From a virus: DNA of 64,000 bases. The position numbers were made by a program, and so were the translations under genes. The stretch spans positions 1 to 64,000 of the IMG/VR virus record IMGVR_UViG_3300023242_000004. The stretch is one strand, 5' to 3'. Positions 59,075-64,000 of the stretch are shown piece after piece; position 1 is the first letter of the stretch; the number at the start of each line of letters is the position of its first letter. A model generated the notes under the pieces. That model was given only the letters and a program-made list of their open reading frames with translations. It made no database searches and was not told the origin of the DNA.

Positions 59075-59821
59075 TTAATTTTTAAATTTCCATTTAAAAC
59101 CACCAGCAGTGGTTCCTTGTTTACAAGCTCTACTAATTCCAGACTTATGTTTAATATTATTCTTTTCAGCTGCTTCAACAGTAGTTAAGTAAGTGTCAAT
59201 TTCTTCACCATTTACACTCATTTTAACAACAGTTTTAGCGTTTGGGTTATTTTCTCTAGTATTATTAATAGACATCTTTTTTAAAGTTTCATCATTAGCT
59301 TTTCTACCTAAGTTCCAATGATTACCATTTATTTTAGCTTTATGTGATGGTCGTTCTTTTAAAGATAACCCATACATATTGTTATTAACACCAGTAGCGT
59401 TTAACCTATGTTTTTCACGTATTTCTTCTTTATTTGGGTTATTAGTAAACGTATCACCACCTAACCCACCTTTAGTTAAATTGGTTAGAATACCACTTTT
59501 ATTATGTCTAAAACCCATTATATCTATTAATAAACTTTCAATATCATAAGCGGTTTGTTCTTCTAACCCTTCAACTATTTTTATTATTATGGGTTCTAAC
59601 CCATTTTTTAATATTTGATTAATAACATTTAACTTATAAATATTATTTGTTAAATCTTTATTTTGTTCTTTTATTAACTTTAAATGTTTTTCTAACCTAT
59701 TAGAACTATCTTTACCCTTTCCAATATAAAAAGGTTTATTTTTAAAAATATAATTTCCAAAATTATACTCACCAATTTCTCTAGGGTCCAAGTAAGCGTA
59801 CACATAATATTTTTTTTCCAT
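59075..59821 (-). CDS. GIY-YIG homing endonuclease in the first nrdA break
   Basis: Start at ATG 59821 (MEKKYYVYAYLDPREIGEYN), 248 residues. The GIY-YIG nuclease motif reads YYVYAYLDP...PFYIGKGKDSSNRLEKH with a downstream Glu (EGLEEQTAYDIESLLI). It is followed by NUMOD3-like repeats (REKHRLNATGVNNNMYG, SHKAKINGNHWNLGRKANDE) and a NUMOD/IENR-type C-terminal DNA-binding module ending AGGFKWKFKN. It sits between IntN1 and IntC1 and would promote spread of the split-intein cassette into nrdA. A perfect 42-bp palindrome overlaps its start codon. Confidence 0.88.
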   Translation of the reverse strand: MEKKYYVYAYLDPREIGEYNFGNYIFKNKPFYIGKGKDSSNRLEKHLKLIKEQNKDLTNNIYKLNVINQILKNGLEPIIIKIVEGLEEQTAYDIESLLIDIMGFRHNKSGILTNLTKGGLGGDTFTNNPNKEEIREKHRLNATGVNNNMYGLSLKERPSHKAKINGNHWNLGRKANDETLKKMSINNTRENNPNAKTVVKMSVNGEEIDTYLTTVEAAEKNNIKHKSGISRACKQGTTAGGFKWKFKN

Positions 59822-59862
59822 TGTGATTTCCATTATGTATATATACATAATGGAAATCACAA
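59821..59862. repeat. perfect 42-bp palindrome before the endonuclease start
   Basis: 21-nt arms (59821-59841 and 59842-59862) are exact reverse complements, without spacer, centred on TATATA. It lies between the stop of the NrdA N-piece (59868) and the endonuclease ATG (59821), so the mRNA would fold the endonuclease start into a hairpin. Confidence 0.95.
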
Positions 59863-59867
59863 AAAGA

Positions 59868-60185
59868 TTAAAATATTTCTAATACATCAGTCTCAACTAA
59901 ATCTTTAGCTAACACATATCCTCTATTTTTTGTGAATATTTGGTGTTCTGGTGTGCAAATAATATGTTTACCAGTTTCCTCATCAGTTATCTTTAAAACA
60001 TCAGCTGACTCATTCATTAAGGCAGCATTTGTTATCTTTTTATATTCTGGTTTATTTGTTTCAATATTATAACTTAATACTTCTATACCGTGTTCTACAT
60101 TAAAATCGTTAACAACATCGGAAATATTAAAATCAACTTCCTTACCATGATATTTTGTTTTAATAATTGTTTTACCATCAACACA
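59868..60185 (-). mobile_element. split intein 1, N-terminal half (IntN)
   Basis: 105 residues from Cys420 (CVDGKTIIKTKYHGKEVDF) to TDVLEIF, stop. Block B is visible as HIICTPEHQIFTKNRGY. It pairs with IntC at 58971-59069. Confidence 0.93.
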
Positions 60186-61442
60186 CAAATTACTAGAGTG
60201 AATCATACCAATATTTTTTTGGTTGGATTTCTCATTAACGTGGTCTTTAAAGCACATATATGGCATACCAGTTTCAATTTGTGATTCCAAAATTTTAAGC
60301 CATAAATCATGTGCTTTAATTTTAGTACCAATACCCATCTCTACGGCCTTATTATATTCTTCCTCATACTCTTTACCATAAATCTCATAAAATGGCTTTA
60401 AACCAGCTTCTTTTATGTCGTTTGGGCAGAATAAATACCAAGCATCATTTGTTTCAACAGCTCTCATAAAATTATTTGGAATCCATAGTGCTGAAAATAA
60501 GTCACGAGCCCTTAAAGTATCATCACCTGTCTTTTTTCTTATATCTAAAACGTCGAAAACATCTTTATGCCATGGTTCAATATAAACAGCACAAGAGCCA
60601 GGTCTTTTACCTCTTTGGTTCCAGAATCTAAGTGTTTCATTAACAACTTTAAGGTATTTTAAAATACCACCAGCTTTTCCGTTTGAATTACCCACATTAC
60701 TTTCTTTTGAACGAATATTTGAAATAGCTAAACCTATACCTTCTGCTTTTGATGATGATATAGCAATTCTACCTAGGATATCTAATAACCCTTCTGTTGA
60801 ATCATCTGGAACAATCGATAAATTACATGAGGCAATTTGACCAATTGTTGTTCCTATGTTCATTTTTATAGGCGTTGCTGGGCTTTCTTTTTGATTACTT
60901 ATGTAATTGTATTTTTCAATAAAATCTTCAGCGTTTTCTGTCACCATAAGAGCGACCCTAACATACATTTGTTGTGGTCTTTCTACTATCACGCCATCTT
61001 TTGTTTTTAAAAGATATATGTCTTTAAGAGAACACCAACCAAAATAATCAAAATTAAAATCTCTAGAATAATCGATTGTTGATTCGATTAACTCTATATT
61101 TTCTTTAACTTTATTAAAATACACATCATTCAATAAACCTAAATTATACATTTTTTTTATTGCCTTCATGAACGAGTCATCGGTTTCTTTATGTAATTTA
61201 GTTATGGATATATTTGCAGCCAATTTTGAATAGTCTGGATGATTCATAGCTAATGATTCAGATACGACTGAAATCAAATCATCTAACTCATTTGTTGTCA
61301 TATCATCAGCAATACCTTGCGTAACCTTTATAAACACCTCGTCAGCGTTAACTTTTAACCCTTCGGATTGTTTTTTTATTCTGGTAAGAATTTTATTTGG
61401 GTTAAAATCTATTTTATTACCGTTTCTTTTTATTACTTGCAT
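59868..61442 (-). CDS. nrdA: ribonucleotide reductase large subunit, N-terminal piece with N-intein
   Basis: First of three NrdA pieces, 524 residues. An ATP-cone (MQVIKRNGNKIDFNPNKILT) opens it. The catalytic barrel includes IASCNLSIVPDDSTEGL (first redox Cys), ISSSKAEGIGLAISNIR, GKRPGSCAVYIEPWHKDVFD and NQKNIGMIHSSNL. Residues 420-524 are the IntN of split intein 1. Joined with the other two exteins the mature protein is 419+181+170 = 770 residues, close to the 761 of E. coli NrdA, which strongly supports two trans-splicing events. Reduces ribonucleoside diphosphates with NrdB. It lies 17 nt after nrdB in the same operon. Confidence 0.95.
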   Translation of the reverse strand: MQVIKRNGNKIDFNPNKILTRIKKQSEGLKVNADEVFIKVTQGIADDMTTNELDDLISVVSESLAMNHPDYSKLAANISITKLHKETDDSFMKAIKKMYNLGLLNDVYFNKVKENIELIESTIDYSRDFNFDYFGWCSLKDIYLLKTKDGVIVERPQQMYVRVALMVTENAEDFIEKYNYISNQKESPATPIKMNIGTTIGQIASCNLSIVPDDSTEGLLDILGRIAISSSKAEGIGLAISNIRSKESNVGNSNGKAGGILKYLKVVNETLRFWNQRGKRPGSCAVYIEPWHKDVFDVLDIRKKTGDDTLRARDLFSALWIPNNFMRAVETNDAWYLFCPNDIKEAGLKPFYEIYGKEYEEEYNKAVEMGIGTKIKAHDLWLKILESQIETGMPYMCFKDHVNEKSNQKNIGMIHSSNLCVDGKTIIKTKYHGKEVDFNISDVVNDFNVEHGIEVLSYNIETNKPEYKKITNAALMNESADVLKITDEETGKHIICTPEHQIFTKNRGYVLAKDLVETDVLEIF

Positions 61443-61459
61443 ACTTTTATTTATTAATG

Positions 61460-62413
61460 TTAAATTTCTTCATCAAATGAGATTGGCCCACTTAAATCAG
61501 CTGATTTATATTCCGTTGAACGACCCTCGAAAAAATTTGCCTTTGTTTTTAAAGCAATTTGATTCATAAACTCAAAAGGGTTTTTACTATTAAATTCTTT
61601 ATCGCACTCTAATTGTTGTAATAAACCATCAACAACAAACTCTAAATATTGTTTCATAACATTAGAGTTCATACCAATAAGCGAAACTGGTAATGATTCA
61701 GTAATAAATTCTTTCTCAATCTCTAAAGCAGATAAGAAAATTTCTTTGATTCTTTCTTTAGATGGTTTATCAACTATATGATTATTTAATAAATGAATAG
61801 CAAAATCAGCATGCATAGCTTCATCTCTAGAAATGAACGTATTTGAATCACATAAACCTGGCATTAAACCTCTAGATTTTAAATAAAAAATACTACAGAA
61901 AGAACCAGAAAAGAAAATACCCTCCACAGCAACAAACGCTATTAATCTCTCAACAAAAGATTCAGATTCAATCCATTTTAACGCCCATTCAGCTTTTTTC
62001 TTAACTGGTGGCATGTATTCAATAGCGTTAAAACATTCTTGTCTTTCTTTAGTATCTTTAATGTATGTATCGATAAGTAAAGAATACATTTGACTATGGA
62101 TATTTTCCATCATAATTTGAAAACCGTAAAAAAACTTTGCTTCGGTGTATTGAACCTCATTTAAGAAATTTATAGCTAGATTTTCGTTCACTATACCGTC
62201 ACTGGCAGCAAAGAAGGCTAACACGTTTTTAACGAAAAATCTTTCTTTTTCAGTTAGTTTATTGTTCCAGTGGTCAATGTCTTTAGATAAATCAACTTCT
62301 TGAGTTGTCCACATAGCACTTAATTGTGTTTCATACAAATCCCAAATATCTTGGTGTTCAATAGGAAAAAGCACAAATCTGTTTGGGTTGTTAATTAATA
62401 TTGGTTCGTTCAT
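61460..62413 (-). CDS. nrdB: ribonucleotide reductase small subunit (class I beta)
   Basis: Supplies the radical for NrdA. Its 317 residues carry the di-iron carboxylate ligands in order: [20 protein letters not shown] (Asp/Glu), [20 protein letters not shown] (Glu-x-x-His, with Tyr for the radical in MYSLL), [12 protein letters not shown] (Glu) and [17 protein letters not shown] (Glu-x-x-His). The C-terminal tail ([16 protein letters not shown]) is the part that docks into NrdA. Length is typical of compact phage and Bacteroidota NrdB. Unlike nrdA it is intact. It is preceded by the gp41 C-piece with a 35-nt gap. Confidence 0.95.
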   Translation of the reverse strand: MNEPILINNPNRFVLFPIEHQDIWDLYETQLSAMWTTQEVDLSKDIDHWNNKLTEKERFFVKNVLAFFAASDGIVNENLAINFLNEVQYTEAKFFYGFQIMMENIHSQMYSLLIDTYIKDTKERQECFNAIEYMPPVKKKAEWALKWIESESFVERLIAFVAVEGIFFSGSFCSIFYLKSRGLMPGLCDSNTFISRDEAMHADFAIHLLNNHIVDKPSKERIKEIFLSALEIEKEFITESLPVSLIGMNSNVMKQYLEFVVDGLLQQLECDKEFNSKNPFEFMNQIALKTKANFFEGRSTEYKSADLSGPISFDEEI

Positions 62414-62448
62414 TTTTTTATTAAATTATTATTTTATTTTATTTTGTA

Positions 62449-62937
62449 TTATTGTTGAGTTGGGCTATTTAATATAGTGTTTCTGTTTTGAGCGGCCGCT
62501 AATACTGTATTAACTCTGTTTTGGTTTACTTCGTCTTTATCCATCTTATGTTCCGTTTGACTTCTAGCGCCTTTACTTTTACCCATATCTATTTGAATTT
62601 TTGCGTTATCAAATCTTATATCTTGAAAGATAATACCATCTTTACCAAATCTAGATTTAAGTATCGCCATTGTCGCAGTACCAGCTTCTTTTTGGTCTAA
62701 GTTTTTCGCTATAGACACAATAAAGTGACCAATTTGACCTTTTTTAATTGAACCACCTATTTGGTTAGCTTCAACCACATCAGCCGAAATAGAGCTGTTG
62801 TGTGTGTAAATATCGTTACCATAAAACATATGTGTGTCTTCTACGGTGATATCAATAGTGTCTTCCTCACCAATTAACTCAATTGATTCGATTTCATCCA
62901 AATCAAAATTACTTAAATCTAAATTGTGTTTTACCAT
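62449..62937 (-). CDS. gp41: replicative helicase gp41 (DnaB-like), C-terminal piece with C-intein
   Basis: Start at ATG 62937 (MVKHNLDLSNFDLDEIESIE), 162 residues. The first 47 residues are a C-intein (ITVEDTHMFYGNDIYTHN). The extein from Ser (SSISADVVEANQIGGSIKKG) covers the last part of a gp41/DnaB helicase: SADVVEANQIGGSIKKGQIG, FIVSIAKN, TATMAILKSRFGKDG and IIFQDIRFDN, the final motor motifs including the arginine-finger region. The N-terminal helicase with its IntN must lie beyond the right edge of the window. Trans-splicing is needed for a full helicase. Split inteins in gp41 are known from environmental phage sequences. Confidence 0.9.
   Translation of the reverse strand: MVKHNLDLSNFDLDEIESIELIGEEDTIDITVEDTHMFYGNDIYTHNSSISADVVEANQIGGSIKKGQIGHFIVSIAKNLDQKEAGTATMAILKSRFGKDGIIFQDIRFDNAKIQIDMGKSKGARSQTEHKMDKDEVNQNRVNTVLAAAQNRNTILNSPTQQ
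62797..62937 (-). mobile_element. gp41 split intein, C-terminal half (IntC)
   Basis: 47 residues ending NDIYTHN, with block F (TVEDTHMFYGNDI) and +1 Ser. Its IntN partner is outside the window. Confidence 0.9.
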
Positions 62938-62942
62938 TTTTT

Positions 62943-63932
62943 TTATTTTAAAAAGTTTAAACATTTCTCTAATGTTTTTTCTTTATTTATTTTGTATTCA
63001 CTTTCTTTAATCCTTAATATTTTATAACCCTTACCAATTAAAAACTCATCTCTTACCATATCTTTAGATTTTTGTTCTGGTTTAGAATGCCAATAATCAC
63101 CATCAAACTCAATTATTTTATCACCACATTTGAAATCGACAAGTATAGTAAAAATATTTTTTATGTTAACGTAGAAATACTCTTCACCATTTAATTCCGC
63201 AAATTTAACATTAATTTTATCAATATCTGTTAATTTATTAAATAATAACCAAAATAATTCCTGTGATATCTTACTATAATAGACACCACTTCTAAATTGT
63301 TTATCTAAAAACTCAATAAATTTTATTTTACCAACTTTACAACCATATCTATCGATAAATGATTGTAATGACGTTTTTGACATAGTGGTACAATATTCTA
63401 ACCATTTAACTTTACCATGTTTATCACCATATAAATCAATAAAATATTTTTCACTAAATCGATATTTTTGTTGGTTGTTACGTTTTATCCATTTTTGATA
63501 ACCAACTTTAACCCCATCTCTATCTTGATATTCAACTAAAGTTCTACCATTTCTATATGGTTTAATTTTCCTACGTTCTTTTTGGGTCTCAATTTTCTTA
63601 GTTAAACGTTCTTGCCATTTTTTAGTACCTTCAGTCTCACCATATCTTTCAATGCAAGCTTCAAATCCCCAAGGTGTTTTTGAATTAACTAAATATTCAG
63701 TATATTTATTAACCCCATCTTCTTTACCATATTTTTTAATATAACCATCTAACGTATGTGCAAATTTAACATATAATTCTGATTTAACCAATTCAACATT
63801 TTCTTTACCATACCTAATTTCTAAAGCATATTCAGAAGCGATATCATTTTTTAAAACGTTGATGATGATATTAAGTCTTTCTAACCAATCACCATCAACA
63901 TTAAATTTAATAAAATCATGTATATTTTTCAT
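62943..63932 (-). CDS. Vsr-like homing endonuclease in the gp41 break
   Basis: Protein of 329 residues from ATG 63932. Several repeats of about 40 residues (YIKKYGKEDGVNKYTEY, CIERYGETEGTKKWQERL, FIDLYGDKHGKVKWLEY, FIDRYGCKVGKIKFIEFL) form a DNA-binding array. The C-terminal nuclease domain has IFTILVDFKCGDKIIEFDGD followed by YWHSKPEQKSKD, the E-x-D-G-D-x-W-H signature of Vsr/EDxHD endonucleases, and a final GYKILRIKESEY strand. It ends 5 nt before the IntC-gp41 start. The same frame remains open upstream to the window edge (ECQKTEISKILEVYDNVRIK), so a start further right is possible. Confidence 0.85.
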   Translation of the reverse strand: MKNIHDFIKFNVDGDWLERLNIIINVLKNDIASEYALEIRYGKENVELVKSELYVKFAHTLDGYIKKYGKEDGVNKYTEYLVNSKTPWGFEACIERYGETEGTKKWQERLTKKIETQKERRKIKPYRNGRTLVEYQDRDGVKVGYQKWIKRNNQQKYRFSEKYFIDLYGDKHGKVKWLEYCTTMSKTSLQSFIDRYGCKVGKIKFIEFLDKQFRSGVYYSKISQELFWLLFNKLTDIDKINVKFAELNGEEYFYVNIKNIFTILVDFKCGDKIIEFDGDYWHSKPEQKSKDMVRDEFLIGKGYKILRIKESEYKINKEKTLEKCLNFLK

Positions 63933-64000
63933 TCTATTCTTAATTCTTACATTATCGTAAACTTCTAATATTTTACTTATTTCAGTCTTTTGACATTCTG

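Overview
This window is a segment of a large tailed-phage (myovirus, T4-like) genome that very probably infects a member of the Bacteroidota, most likely Flavobacteriia. The phage assignment rests on T4-type baseplate genes (gp25, gp6), a gp41/gp61/gp46/gp47/Dda replication-recombination set, several lysis genes and long adhesin-like tail genes. The host assignment rests on three signals: promoters of the Bacteroidota type (TTG, about 19 nt, TAnnTTTG), a tmRNA whose 5' end matches Bacteroidota tmRNA, and SprB-like repeats in a tail protein. The DNA is AT-rich. Almost all genes lie on the minus strand; only four or so small genes point the other way. No host chromosomal genes are evident.

Layout by position. 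1-620: a tmRNA gene (85-443) with its own promoter. 624-5300: a proteostasis group (ClpP, DnaJ) among small unknown genes, one broken by an in-frame TGA. 5425-6876: a Ro60/TROVE-like vWA protein. 7140-10775: small unknown genes, a ParB-like protein, a membrane protein and a histone H1-like (Hc1) protein of 58 residues. 10819-12258: lysis cassette (L,D-transpeptidase-like protein, holin candidate, GH19 endolysin). 12515-19915: virion-associated proteins, an overlapping spanin-like pair, an amidase and a coiled-coil membrane protein. 21002-21832: a sigma-70-family factor. 22498-33119: recombination and replication genes (gp46, gp47, Dda-like helicase, PD-(D/E)XK exonuclease, primase, RuvC-like nuclease). 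33384-56993: a run of tail, fibre and baseplate genes ending in gp6 and gp25. 57097-62413: ribonucleotide reductase genes nrdA and nrdB. 62449-64000: the 3' piece of the gp41 replicative helicase and its homing endonuclease.

The most striking feature is the density of protein-splicing elements and homing endonucleases. nrdA is cut into three separately translated pieces joined by two different split inteins, with an endonuclease ORF (one of them truncated) in each break. The gp41 helicase has the same arrangement. gp46 carries a contiguous 147-residue mini-intein inside its Walker A loop. The exonuclease carries a 335-residue LAGLIDADG intein that begins with glycine. gp47 is split by an endonuclease with no intein. 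Two more endonuclease insertions sit at gene starts (the coiled-coil membrane protein and the RuvC-like nuclease) and leave a duplicated N-terminal stub upstream. In all six loci the endonuclease ORF, or its relic, ends within about 10 nt of the start codon of the downstream gene piece.

Two promoter classes are visible. One is a host-like TTGC-19-TACCTTTG element upstream of early or middle genes. The other is an ATATTTATAATAAAA element upstream of lysis and virion genes, a candidate late promoter for the encoded sigma factor. Identifications come from reading motifs only; no database search was possible.
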